A DNA stretch of 64,000 bases from JAHOYW01 sp963664605 (GTDB taxonomy: Bacteria; Verrucomicrobiota; Lentisphaeria; Victivallales; Victivallaceae), in the NCBI GenBank assembly GCA_963664605.1, contig OY761536.1, forward strand, positions 3,224,001 through 3,288,000. Reading direction: 5' to 3'. The notes beneath the pieces are model-generated. The model saw only the letters and a program-made list of their open reading frames with translations. It did not search any database and was not told the origin of the DNA. Both the position numbers and the translations under genes were made by a program. The first letter of the stretch is position 1. Each line of letters begins with the position of its first letter. Positions 34,220-42,443 of this stretch are shown one piece after another.

Positions 34220-35089
34220 TTATTTTTTCAGGCTTTCGATTTTGGCTTTGCAGTTTTTTTCTACGAGGTCGCGGAGCTTTTCTACTCGGCTGGATAAATA
34301 GGTTAACTCATCTTTGGTGATATGATAGTCTTTATTGTAACGAGCATCAACATAGGCGTTTTTCAATAACAGAAAAAGACGGTTTTCGTCTTCAGTTTTT
34401 CGTGGAAAGATTTTTATAAATTCGGGACAATAACGGGCGGTCATTTTACCAAGCCGTTCTATATTGTGGATTTTAGGACGGTCACCAGCACAAACTAGCA
34501 TTGCCGTACCATAAAAACGTTCTGTTGCCTGATGCAAATGAAATGCGGCTATCTTATATTTTTGGTCTTTAATATCATAGTTAAAGCTACGAATAAAATC
34601 ATTTGCGCTTTCAAACCATTGTTCAAAGTCATCAATAGCTATTTGCAGTTTCCGGGCAGGGTTTATTTTGCGTTTTCTTTCGAGTTTATGATTGCCGGAA
34701 TTATAGAGTTCTATTCCTTCTCTTTTTATTTCGGAATAGAAATAATGTCCCTCTTTGAGTTTGGTATTTACTTCATAGATATAATGTGGAATAATATCAA
34801 TCGGTGTGCGGTTTTGGCGCCCCTGATAATATTCCTGTTCAATTCCTGACCAGATTTCTGCTTTATTTGGGGATTTCTTATCCCCGGTAATTACCAGAAT
34901 ATCAAAATCGCTCCGGTATGAGTAAGTAATATAATTTTCCACGTATTCGTCATCGACCCAATTACCGCGCGCATAGCTCCCGAAAAGAATTATAAATTCC
35001 GTTTGCGGCACAGTCGCTAGGATAATCGACTTGAGCCTTTTGAGCTCCTGCTTCTTTTCAAGAGGAAGATGCGCCAACGATTTTTTCAT
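34220..35089 (-). CDS. Nucleotidyltransferase-HEPN fusion protein
   Basis: A 289-residue protein. Residues about 20-125 are a minimal nucleotidyltransferase (Pol-beta fold) with the GS motif IILFGSYARGNW and the metal-binding DFDILV. About 17 residues separate them, longer than usual. Residues about 140-285 are a HEPN domain with AAFHLHQATERFYGTAMLV and KIHNIERLGK. In toxin-antitoxin loci these two domains are usually separate genes (MNT antitoxin, HEPN toxin); here they are one chain. The ATG at 35089 is chosen over TTG at 35116 because the extra residues match nothing; the ribosome site is weak in both cases. No partner toxin gene is adjacent. Confidence 0.82.
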   Translation of the reverse strand: MKKSLAHLPLEKKQELKRLKSIILATVPQTEFIILFGSYARGNWVDDEYVENYITYSYRSDFDILVITGDKKSPNKAEIWSGIEQEYYQGRQNRTPIDIIPHYIYEVNTKLKEGHYFYSEIKREGIELYNSGNHKLERKRKINPARKLQIAIDDFEQWFESANDFIRSFNYDIKDQKYKIAAFHLHQATERFYGTAMLVCAGDRPKIHNIERLGKMTARYCPEFIKIFPRKTEDENRLFLLLKNAYVDARYNKDYHITKDELTYLSSRVEKLRDLVEKNCKAKIESLKK

Positions 35090-35254
35090 AAAAACCCGTA
35101 TAAATTTAAAGGTCAATTCCCAACGATTTCATAATATAGTCTGCTCACCTTCAATTTCAAGGACGGCACTGGAAAGAATTAAGAGTTGTGAGTTGGAGAT
35201 GGCGAAAGTCCCCTTGAACCGCGGGGAGGCTCGAACACTCAGCATCCGCCTTTT

Positions 35255-36109
35255 TTATTTTAAATTTTTCTTTAGGAATTCTATTGTGTCTTTTATCAGG
35301 CATTCGGGGGCGGATGCCCCGGCGGTCAGGCCGATATTGCCGTTTCCCGGAAGGTCTTGCAGGTTTATATCATCAGGGGAATCTATTAATATGGTTTTTA
35401 CACCGCAATTTCTGGCGGTATCGCATAAACGGTTTGAATTGGAACTTTTCTTTGAACCTATGACGATGATTAATTCACATTTTTGCGCCAGCTCCCTGAC
35501 CGCTTCCTGACGATGCGTCGTAGCGTAGCAAATATCACCGTTACCCTCAAGTTCAGGATATTTTTTCTGCAGAGCTTCGATAACCGGGGCAATATCCTCA
35601 TGACTCAAAGTCGTTTGCGTCAGGTACGCCGCCTGCTGTCCGGGCATCAATTCAGGCAGGAGCTTTACATCATCTAAAGATTCAACCACAAGTGCCCTGC
35701 CCCGGCTTTGCCCGAGCGTTCCGACAATTTCCGGATGGTCTTTATGCCCGATCAAAATAATTAATTTTTTCTGCTTCAGATATTTCTTGACCTTGGTATG
35801 GATTTTTTTAACAAGCGGACAAGTCGCGTCAATGACCTTGAGATTTTTATTCCCGGCATCACTTTCAACTTTGGGAGAAACCCCATGCGCACTGAAAATA
35901 ACCACCTGCCCGTCAGGAACATCGTCAAGCGAATCAACAAATATCACGCCGCGTTTTTTTAATCCATCTATAACAAAAGTATTGTGGACTATATCATGAT
36001 AGATATATACCGGCGGCGGATATTCTGCCAGTACCTGGTCAACACTCTGGAGAGCGCGGGTAACCCCGGCGCAAAAACCTCGTGGTGATGCCAGTAATAT
36101 CTTAGGCAC
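35255..36109 (-). CDS. ispH: 4-hydroxy-3-methylbut-2-enyl diphosphate reductase
   Basis: A 284-residue iron-sulfur enzyme for the last step of the MEP isoprenoid pathway, giving IPP and DMAPP. The three cluster Cys are in SPRGFCAGVTRAL, DATCPLVKKIHTKV and GDICYATTHRQEAV. SKKSSNSNRLCDTARN and the C-terminal TAGASAPECLI complete the signature. Two GTG codons are possible starts (36115 and 36109). GAGGGG runs into the first but stands five bases before the second, so I chose 36109. It follows dapA by only 14 bases. Confidence 0.95.
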   Translation of the reverse strand: MPKILLASPRGFCAGVTRALQSVDQVLAEYPPPVYIYHDIVHNTFVIDGLKKRGVIFVDSLDDVPDGQVVIFSAHGVSPKVESDAGNKNLKVIDATCPLVKKIHTKVKKYLKQKKLIILIGHKDHPEIVGTLGQSRGRALVVESLDDVKLLPELMPGQQAAYLTQTTLSHEDIAPVIEALQKKYPELEGNGDICYATTHRQEAVRELAQKCELIIVIGSKKSSNSNRLCDTARNCGVKTILIDSPDDINLQDLPGNGNIGLTAGASAPECLIKDTIEFLKKNLK

Positions 36110-36123
36110 AGGCACCCCTCGAA

Positions 36124-36993
36124 TTAGATAATTCCACAGCGTTTCAAGCTGGCAGAAAGCTTCGCGCGGGTGGCATCAGCCATCTCACACAGAGGCAAAC
36201 GGAATTCCTCATTAACAATTCCAGCCATAGCTAAAGCCGTTTTGATCGGAATCGGGTTGGTTTCGATAAACTGATCCCGGAAAAGACAATAGTATTTCAT
36301 ATGCAGCTCAAGAGCCTTCTGGATATTTCCAGCCGCGAAAGCATCGACCATCGCTTTCATTTCAGCAGGGATAATGTTTGAAGCTACACTGATAATGCCT
36401 TTAGCGCCGACCGCCATCATCGGCAGGGTCAGGGCATCGTCACCGCTAAGGACAGTAATATCACACAGATCAAGTATCTGCGAAACGCGTTCCGCGCTTC
36501 CGGCAGCTTCTTTAACAGCTACAATATTTGCGTTTTTACTCAAACGCGCAACTGTATCAGCCGCAATCGGCACACCTGAGCGTCCCGGCACATTGTACAG
36601 GACAATCGGCAGGCCGGTTTCATCGGCTACTGTGGAAAAATGGCGGTAAAGGCCTTCCTGAGTCGGTTTATTATAATAGGGAGTAACCTGTAAACTCGCG
36701 TCCGCTCCGGCAGCTTTGGCGTGTTTAGTCAGCTCTATAGCTTCAGCAGTTGAATTAGCGCCGGTCCCGGCGATAATAGTACAGCGTTTATCCGCGGTTT
36801 TTATGACTTCATCAATAAGTTTCTGATGTTCATCAAATGTAAGTGTAGGGGATTCCCCGGTAGTTCCAACCGGAACGATACCGTCAACTCCGCCAGCAAT
36901 TTGAAGTTCTACGAGTTCACGTAATTTGGCATAATCAATTTCCCCATTCGTAAACGGAGTGACTAATGCCGTGTAGACACCTTGCAGTTGCAT
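36124..36993 (-). CDS. dapA: 4-hydroxy-tetrahydrodipicolinate synthase
   Basis: A 289-residue TIM-barrel aldolase that condenses pyruvate with aspartate semialdehyde in lysine/diaminopimelate synthesis. Marks are GTTGESPTLT near residue 43, the catalytic Tyr in VLYNVPGRSG near 133 and the Schiff-base Lys in IVAVKEAAGS near 161. Family-normal length. GGGAG precedes the ATG. It forms a two-gene operon with ispH. Confidence 0.95.
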   Translation of the reverse strand: MQLQGVYTALVTPFTNGEIDYAKLRELVELQIAGGVDGIVPVGTTGESPTLTFDEHQKLIDEVIKTADKRCTIIAGTGANSTAEAIELTKHAKAAGADASLQVTPYYNKPTQEGLYRHFSTVADETGLPIVLYNVPGRSGVPIAADTVARLSKNANIVAVKEAAGSAERVSQILDLCDITVLSGDDALTLPMMAVGAKGIISVASNIIPAEMKAMVDAFAAGNIQKALELHMKYYCLFRDQFIETNPIPIKTALAMAGIVNEEFRLPLCEMADATRAKLSASLKRCGII

Positions 36994-37018
36994 ATATAGC
37001 TCCCAGTATTAAAATTCT

Positions 37019-37046
37019 TTTATATAGCCTATCCCTGTAAGTTCAA
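37019..37046 (-). promoter_or_regulatory. Possible promoter of dapA-ispH
   Basis: On the minus strand TTGAAC, 16 bases, TATAAA, ending 26 bases before the dapA ATG. The spacer overlaps a small hairpin CCTGTA/TACAGG (37034-37053). Confidence 0.45.
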
Positions 37047-37094
37047 ATACAGGTTCTTTTACTATAAATGGAAATATAATAATTGCAAATTTGA

Positions 37095-37123
37095 TTGATT
37101 TATTTCTGTAGCTGCTGTATGTT
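37095..37123 (+). promoter_or_regulatory. Possible promoter of the beta-helix acyltransferase gene
   Basis: TTGATT, 17 bases, TATGTT, 33 bases before the GTG start at 37156. Confidence 0.4.
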
Positions 37124-37155
37124 TTACTAACAATTAAGAACGAAGGAGTTTACCA

Positions 37156-38046
37156 GTGATAAATGTTACTGTTAAAAAAGTTGGCTCTCCAATCAGCATG
37201 GAGCCTCTGACCTGCAGCCGCCAGCTGCATCAGATACCCGTTGCCGGAGTAAGTATCGCCACTCACCTGAAAAATCTATTCAAACACGACAAATACGCAG
37301 ACTTAGTAATACAAGCGGATTTCTGGCCCTCAAAAGCAATCACAAAAAAAATACTCAACAGCAATGAAAATCTAATTGTCCTGCGCAAAGACGGTTCCGA
37401 AGCGGCAAAACTTTGCTGTTCCGATTCCGGCAAATACAAGGAAATAAGCGTCGATGACGATTCTTTGGATCTTATATATCCCTGGGATATCCTCGCCTTG
37501 AACGAAAAAATTGTCGCGAATATCTCTGAAAATAAAATAACCGGAGAAGTTTCAAACACAGCCAATATTGATGGAGTGCTCCATGTCGGCAAAGATACTG
37601 TCGTATTGCCCGGCGTTTATATTGAAGGCAGGGTCATCATTGGAGAAAATTGCAAAATAGGCCCTAACTGCTACATCCGCGGCAATACCTATATCGGCGA
37701 CAACTGCCATATCGGACAGGCGGTTGAAATCAAAAACAGCCTCATTATGGACAAAGTTTCCGCCGGGCATCTCAGCTATATCGGCGACTCGGTGATCTGT
37801 CCCGGCACAAACCTTGGAGCGGGGACCATCTCCGCCAATCTCCGGCATGACGGGAAAAATCACAAATCCATGGTCAACAATCAGCTAATAGATACCGGAC
37901 GCCGCAAGATGGGCGTTATTATCGGCGACAATGTCCACACCGGAATTCATTGCAGTATTTATCCAGGGCGTAAGCTCTGGCCCGATGTCTGCACCACTCC
38001 CGGCGAAATAGTAAAACATGACAAAAAAGTTTTATTTGATATATAA
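37156..38046 (+). CDS. GlmU C-terminal-like left-handed beta-helix protein
   Basis: A 296-residue protein starting with GTG, supported by AAGGAG seven bases upstream. Residues about 1-125 are a short domain whose start (SMEPLTCSRQLHQIPVAG) recalls nucleotidyltransferases that lack the full catalytic core. Residues about 130-290 are hexapeptide repeats of a left-handed beta-helix with GRVIIGENCKIGPNCYI, HLSYIGDSVICPGTNLGAG and TISANLRHDGKNH, close to the acetyltransferase half of GlmU. It may be an acyltransferase or sugar-nucleotide enzyme for envelope glycans. True GlmU proteins are near 450 residues, so this is not canonical. Confidence 0.78.
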   Translation: MINVTVKKVGSPISMEPLTCSRQLHQIPVAGVSIATHLKNLFKHDKYADLVIQADFWPSKAITKKILNSNENLIVLRKDGSEAAKLCCSDSGKYKEISVDDDSLDLIYPWDILALNEKIVANISENKITGEVSNTANIDGVLHVGKDTVVLPGVYIEGRVIIGENCKIGPNCYIRGNTYIGDNCHIGQAVEIKNSLIMDKVSAGHLSYIGDSVICPGTNLGAGTISANLRHDGKNHKSMVNNQLIDTGRRKMGVIIGDNVHTGIHCSIYPGRKLWPDVCTTPGEIVKHDKKVLFDI

Positions 38047-38134
38047 AAGAATAATTTTAAGTGTTAATTGATTTGCAATTTCGTTTTTACAGTCTTATCA
38101 TAACTAATAGACTAACTTGAGAGAGATTTTATCA

Positions 38135-38470
38135 ATGAAAATAACACAGAATGAAAAAGACGGTATTTTAGAATTGAGTATTTCCGGCAGGCTTGATGCT
38201 GTATCAGCGGTCGAAGCGGATAAAACTTTCAGCAGCATCATTGATGGCGAAAACAGCAATTTGCTGATAGACCTGGCTGAACTTGATTATATAAGCAGTG
38301 CCGGTCTGCGGGTATTGCTGGTGGTTGCGAAACGCATTCAGCAAAATCGCGGCAAAGTTGCCTTGTGCTCTCTTAATGCAAATGTTAAAGAGATTTTCGA
38401 GATAAGCGGTTTTTCATCCATCTTCAATATATTCGACACCAAAGAAGAAGCTGCAAAATCAATGATTTAA
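38135..38470 (+). CDS. STAS-domain anti-sigma factor antagonist
   Basis: A 111-residue single STAS domain of the SpoIIAA/RsbV kind. LLIDLAELDYISSAGLRVLLV carries the phospho-acceptor Ser (first or second Ser of SSAGLR) near residue 57, written here to mark DYISSAGLR. Such proteins bind an anti-sigma kinase when unphosphorylated. No kinase or sigma gene is near. The ATG at 38135 has GAGAGA upstream; the longer frame begins with TTG at 38117. Its final bases overlap the antisense end of a sulfatase remnant. Confidence 0.88.
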   Translation: MKITQNEKDGILELSISGRLDAVSAVEADKTFSSIIDGENSNLLIDLAELDYISSAGLRVLLVVAKRIQQNRGKVALCSLNANVKEIFEISGFSSIFNIFDTKEEAAKSMI

Positions 38471-38659
38471 GCTGCTGTAATCTTTAGATATTTTTTCAAT
38501 TTGTTTCGCTTCAAAGTCATGAGCTCTTCTATTCTCCTCTTCCGGGTTGCAAATACTTCTCAAGCATTTCTCCAGCTCATTTACTTTATCAGGACGTTTC
38601 TCTGTTAAATTAGTTAATTCATGCGGATCATCAGCCAGGTTAAACAGTTGATTTTCAAG
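38459..38659 (-). pseudogene. Remnant of a sulfatase C-terminus
   Basis: Reading the minus strand from 38659 gives LENQLFNLADDPHELTNL, then TEKRPDKVNELEKCL, a stretch rich in Glu/Arg, and a TGA at 38461-38459. The N-F-x-L-x-D-D-P-x-E-x-x-N-L pattern is the hallmark of the C-terminal part of S1-family sulfatases. Only 66 codons remain; an in-frame TGA lies immediately before the fragment and there is no start codon or ribosome site. The catalytic N-terminal domain with its C-x-P-S-R formylglycine site is absent. It marks a deleted sulfatase gene whose 3' end abuts the STAS gene. It was too short to be noticed by length-based gene calling. Confidence 0.7.
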
Positions 38660-38933
38660 TCAAAAGAATACAATTAATACTTCTGAGTTGTTTAACGAAC
38701 GTATGAAAAAAATAGTTCCGCTTAACTTGGAACGGTTGAGGTTAAAGGGATACTTTTGGGATCTATCTGTACAGTTTTCGTAAATAAGTAACACAAGCAG
38801 GAATATGGTCTATTGGTACAAAGACATCTCTGAATACATATTTTCAAGAGGGGGACCTTTCGGGGGACCTTTTGAGTTGTATTTTAGTGTATTTGGGTGT
38901 GTAATAGAGTATATCGGAACTTTAAAAAGACAT
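38660..38933. other. Non-coding junction sequence
   Basis: No supportable gene. A frame reading through 38805-39161 runs over two tRNAs and is not credible. The segment contains a short plus-strand frame at 38703-38780 (MKKIVPLNLERLRLKG) without a ribosome site and the tandem GGGGGACCTTT repeat. It lies between the broken sulfatase and the tRNA genes. Confidence 0.5.
38850..38872 (+). repeat. Tandem GGGGGACCTTT repeat
   Basis: Two exact 11-base copies (38850-38860 and 38862-38872) with a 12-base period in otherwise AT-rich DNA. Possibly a recombination footprint or a binding site. Confidence 0.5.
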
Positions 38934-38973
38934 AAAAAAAAGTGTTTTAAGCCTTGTCTTGAGCTTAAAACAC
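38934..38973 (-). terminator. Intrinsic terminator of the tRNA-Gly-tRNA-Tyr transcript
   Basis: On the minus strand GTGTTTTAAGC, a 10-base loop, GCTTAAAACAC, then eight T. The 11-bp perfect stem begins 14 bases after the tRNA-Tyr 3' end. Confidence 0.85.
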
Positions 38974-38986
38974 CTGGAATTCAAAA

Positions 38987-39071
38987 TGGTGGTGGGAGAT
39001 GGATTCGAACCATCGAAGCATTCCGCAGCAGATTTACAGTCTGCCCCCTTTGGCCGCTCGGGAATCCCACC
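38987..39071 (-). tRNA. tRNA-Tyr(GUA)
   Basis: An 85-base class II tRNA. Acceptor GGTGGGA with TCCCACC, discriminator A, encoded CCA. The anticodon stem-loop (CAGACTGTAAATCTG) gives GTA. A variable arm of about 13 bases is present and the T loop is TTCGAAT. It follows tRNA-Gly after two bases. Confidence 0.97.
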
Positions 39072-39073
39072 AC

Positions 39074-39147
39074 TGGAGCGAGTAAGGGGAGTCGAACCCC
39101 TGTAACCAGCTTGGAAGGCTGGTGCACAGCCGTTATGCCATACTCGC
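39074..39147 (-). tRNA. tRNA-Gly(UCC)
   Basis: A 74-base tRNA. Acceptor GCGAGTA with TACTCGC, discriminator T, encoded CCA. Anticodon stem CCAGC/GCTGG with loop CTTCCAA gives TCC, reading GGA/GGG. First gene of a two-tRNA transcript. Confidence 0.97.
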
Positions 39148-39176
39148 AACACTCATACTAATTGCATGAGATATTG

Positions 39177-39204
39177 AAGATACCGCTTATTTATGAAATA
39201 TCAA
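39177..39204 (-). promoter_or_regulatory. Promoter of tRNA-Gly-tRNA-Tyr
   Basis: On the minus strand TTGATA, 16 bases, TATCTT, ending 29 bases before the mature tRNA-Gly 5' end. Confidence 0.6.
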
Positions 39205-39306
39205 GTTCATTTTACGAAAAAACAGGAAAAATATAAAAAATCAAAAAACTAAGCTTTCCAGCTTTAAAATCTTATTTTAGCTTTTATATTAATTATTCAC
39301 AAACAT

Positions 39307-39383
39307 GCGCCCGTAGCTCAGCTGGATAGAGCGTCTGCCTCCGGAGCAGAAGGCCTTGGGTTCGAATCCCGACGGGCGTACCA
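39307..39383 (+). tRNA. tRNA-Arg(CCG)
   Basis: A 77-base tRNA. Acceptor GCGCCCG pairs with CGGGCGT (one G-U at the end), discriminator A, encoded CCA. Anticodon stem TCTGC/GCAGA with loop CTCCGGA gives CCG, reading CGG. T loop TTCGAAT. It lies on the opposite strand to the other two tRNAs, next to the accessory glycan locus. Confidence 0.96.
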
Positions 39384-39479
39384 GTACTTATTTTTGACCT
39401 AAAACAAAGCATTTCTTTTACTTTTCTATCAGTAAGTTTATCCTTTGCAGATTTTTTGCATTCAGGCAAAAGAATCAAA

Positions 39480-39520
39480 GTAAAATTAAACACAATGCCG
39501 CTTATTAAAGCGGCATTGTG
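39480..39520 (-). terminator. Strong intrinsic terminator of the beta-helix/LamG gene
   Basis: CACAATGCCGCTT and AAGCGGCATTGTG form a perfect 13-bp stem with loop ATTA (39491-39520). On the minus strand TTTAATTTTA follows. It lies 13 bases past the stop of the gene ending at 39534. Confidence 0.85.
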
Positions 39521-39533
39521 AAAATGACTACAA

Positions 39534-42443
39534 TCAGGATGATTCGTAAACAACAATATTACTAAACTCACTTTCAGCGTCTGGGCTTACGCCTCCCTCC
39601 TCGTTAGCAAAGAATATATACTGCATAGAACCTGTATAATAGGAACCGATCGGTATTTCATAGTGACGCCAACCGGGTATCCCAAAATGATAATCAAAGT
39701 AGTCATCAATGCCATAGCTGCTAATACCGTCAAGCTGGAATGTTTTGCCGCTTTCTGCGGTATTGTCGTTATCCATTCCAATCGCATGTATATCTCCCTG
39801 CGATGTGGTGCGATAATCAAACGAAAGCATAGTATCAGCGGTAACAGTATAGGCATAAGGGATTTTAACCCAGCCATTACCGGTAATCTGTATTGTTGCC
39901 CCTTTGTCCTCAGTACTGACTGTGGCACTACTGCCGGGCCCGTAGGGAGAAGTCGAGATTCGGGCAAAGTTAGGAGATGAAACATCCAGAACCGGATAGG
40001 TATCAGATGCAGGGACTACAAACCCGGCGCTGCTATTATAAAGAGAAGCGATTTCTCCGGAATTTAGCGCCCTGTTCCAAATATTAAGTTCGTCAACTTG
40101 AGCTTCCGGATAAACATAGTTGCCATAATAATTATCTCCCAGTTGGACAGTACGTGTACTCATGTCACTCATAGTCCCCAGTAATGCACTTGATGCAGTA
40201 TATTCCACTCCGTTGATATAAATACGTGCTTTACGGTCGCCGGTATCGGAATAAGTACAAACTACATGATACCAGGTATCAGCTGTTATTACTGTTGGGG
40301 AAACCACTAAAGTCATCTGTTGCGATCCATATACTATCAAACCTAATTTCTTATAGCTGTAGTACCTTACGTTTAGTTTACCAGCAAAGATATCTGAACT
40401 GTAAGTCGTTCCTGTATCTTTAAACCAAAATGCCATAGTAAACTCGGTAGGGTTCCAGTTATCAAGTTTACCAAAAGAAATACGCCCGCTTTCGTCCTCA
40501 TCTAAATCAATGGCTCCATCCAGTTTACCGGCGGCAATTGGAGCAACGCCGCCAACAGGAGCGCCATGATAGTTATTTCCTGAGGCGTCCACAATTGAGG
40601 CTTCATCGGCAACAAAAGATATTTCATCGAAATGACAAGACAGCAAAAGACCGTTACTCAATGTACTGGAACCGGTTCCAGCTGCTTCAAAAGGCCCAAT
40701 ATCCACACCTTGTCCGCTATGGCGCCATGTGCCGTTATAATCTTTGACTACATCGTATAACTGGCTGGCAGCTATAACCTTGGGGTGGACTCCAGCATCA
40801 AGGCAAGGAGATCCTGACTGCAACCCTAAGTCCGCTGCCGCACTTGGCGGAGTACTGACAAATAATGGATCTGTGAACATTGAGGCTTTTTCCAAACCTG
40901 TACTTTGCACACTCGCAAGCGTATAATAAGTGTTGCCATCAATTATCCATCGAGGTGTTCCGTTGCTCCAACCACAGAAGCAGTTATTAAAGGAACTAAC
41001 CTGATCTGAATTCTCATAGCATATGTATTCAAAATTGGATGGTGCATCATTTGCGGCATGGATGATATTGTTAAACACATAGGTATGGACATTGTATGAT
41101 GGTTCCCTGTACCAGCAAGTAATGCCGGCAAAATAATTAAGACCATAAAAAACATTATTATAAATGTAATTCGTTGAATCGCCTTGCGGCCAGATAAGAA
41201 CACCGCGAGTATTATATGCCGGGTCTGCAATAAGAATATTATCATGTATTCGTACATTAGTTCCATGAGGGGCTCCCATACCACCTGTATTACGAAAGAA
41301 ATTATAGCGGACAGTAACATTGTCAGCAAAATACCAGTCCATAGCTTCCCGGTCATTGTCGTGGATATAATTATGCTCAATTACCAGTTTATCAACATGA
41401 GCAATACCGATTGTGGCTTCTCCGCTCACTTCATAGCCGAGAATGTTAGATGTGCGATATGATATATCATTACCGCTGACCAGACAGTTTGTGTAAGGCC
41501 CATTATCATTTATAAAATATATGGCATCGTTCCCTGTTCTGGTAATAGTATTATTGAGCACAGAGATATCTGAACTTTGATTTACTATATTTATGCCGAT
41601 ATTGAGAGAATCCTGACAATTAAGATTTCTTAAGGTAATAAAGTCCGCCCATGATGCTTTGCAGAATCCCGCCGCTTCGCGCAAATCAAGGTCTTCAACA
41701 ATTATGTGAGAACTGCCATGATTTATTTCTACAGTAGTGTAAAAAAGCTTAATTTCTCCAGTATCAGAGCCGTAAACAGGTGATTGTCCATCAGCGGTAC
41801 GGATAAAAATTCTGCCAGGATATCCTCCCACGGGGCCACAAACATCGTCTGTTAAAGTGACGGAAGGATAATTATTGTCCCACCAGCTTTGATAAAAACG
41901 GTCCAGAAAAGCATCAATGCCAGATGTATCATAAATATCATCTGTAAGTCCGGTAACAGGATTTCTTGCGCTGAGACGAGTAATCCAATCTGTGCCGGAA
42001 TAGGATTTTTCAATATACCCTTTGTAACCGATGTCTGCATAGTAGCAGTCACTATGCCCGGTCACTCCCAGATCGCTGACCGGATGCCAGTCAAAATTGC
42101 GGCTGTCACCATATATAACAGGTTTATTGCCAGTACCATAGGCGCCGACAATAATTGGTTCCTGCAATGTTCCATCGGTGTAATGAAGCTGCAATCTCCC
42201 CACAAAAGTATCTCCACGTTTAAGGAGTATTTTGTCACCCGGACTAAATACTGGTGAGTTATAGCATTTTTTAATTACCATTTCCAAACTTTTCCAGGCT
42301 TGATTCGGATCTGTGCCGCTGTTGGTATCATCTCCGTCAGTTGATGAAATGTAATAGGTTGCAGCCCAAATATTTGAGCTTAACAAAAATCCGACACAAA
42401 AAAAATATAGCCTTTTTATATTATATTTCAGTATAGTCATCAT
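39534..42443 (-). CDS. Exported right-handed beta-helix protein with LamG domain
   Basis: A 969-residue exported protein; signal peptide residues 1 to about 28 ends SSNIWAA. The mature start TYYISSTDGDDTNSGTDPNQ is typical of DUF1565/pectate-lyase-like beta-helix proteins. Parallel beta-helix coils follow to about residue 590, with repeated V-x-N-N and I-x-H-N turns (DISVLNNTITRTGNDAIYF, VDKLVIEHNYIHDNDRE). Residues about 600-810 are a LamG/concanavalin-like domain (FTMAFWFKDTG, ADTWYHVVCTYSD, ARIYINGVEYTA). The last 150 residues are a beta-sandwich. It probably binds and cleaves extracellular polysaccharide. Two adjacent ATG codons start it, with AAAGG upstream. It is separated from the upstream operon by 355 bases. 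Confidence 0.82.
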   Translation of the reverse strand: MMTILKYNIKRLYFFCVGFLLSSNIWAATYYISSTDGDDTNSGTDPNQAWKSLEMVIKKCYNSPVFSPGDKILLKRGDTFVGRLQLHYTDGTLQEPIIVGAYGTGNKPVIYGDSRNFDWHPVSDLGVTGHSDCYYADIGYKGYIEKSYSGTDWITRLSARNPVTGLTDDIYDTSGIDAFLDRFYQSWWDNNYPSVTLTDDVCGPVGGYPGRIFIRTADGQSPVYGSDTGEIKLFYTTVEINHGSSHIIVEDLDLREAAGFCKASWADFITLRNLNCQDSLNIGINIVNQSSDISVLNNTITRTGNDAIYFINDNGPYTNCLVSGNDISYRTSNILGYEVSGEATIGIAHVDKLVIEHNYIHDNDREAMDWYFADNVTVRYNFFRNTGGMGAPHGTNVRIHDNILIADPAYNTRGVLIWPQGDSTNYIYNNVFYGLNYFAGITCWYREPSYNVHTYVFNNIIHAANDAPSNFEYICYENSDQVSSFNNCFCGWSNGTPRWIIDGNTYYTLASVQSTGLEKASMFTDPLFVSTPPSAAADLGLQSGSPCLDAGVHPKVIAASQLYDVVKDYNGTWRHSGQGVDIGPFEAAGTGSSTLSNGLLLSCHFDEISFVADEASIVDASGNNYHGAPVGGVAPIAAGKLDGAIDLDEDESGRISFGKLDNWNPTEFTMAFWFKDTGTTYSSDIFAGKLNVRYYSYKKLGLIVYGSQQMTLVVSPTVITADTWYHVVCTYSDTGDRKARIYINGVEYTASSALLGTMSDMSTRTVQLGDNYYGNYVYPEAQVDELNIWNRALNSGEIASLYNSSAGFVVPASDTYPVLDVSSPNFARISTSPYGPGSSATVSTEDKGATIQITGNGWVKIPYAYTVTADTMLSFDYRTTSQGDIHAIGMDNDNTAESGKTFQLDGISSYGIDDYFDYHFGIPGWRHYEIPIGSYYTGSMQYIFFANEEGGVSPDAESEFSNIVVYESS

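Noticed and set aside
35117..35254. Possible tRNA fragment around GTTCGAG on the minus strand upstream of the NT-HEPN gene
   Set aside because: No acceptor or anticodon stem can be formed; only a T-loop-like string is present.
36994..37155. Riboswitch upstream of dapA (lysine element)
   Set aside because: The leader is too short and holds only one small hairpin; no conserved lysine-riboswitch core is present.
38805..39161. 118-codon plus-strand frame
   Set aside because: It runs through tRNA-Tyr and tRNA-Gly on the opposite strand and through their terminator, so it cannot be a gene.
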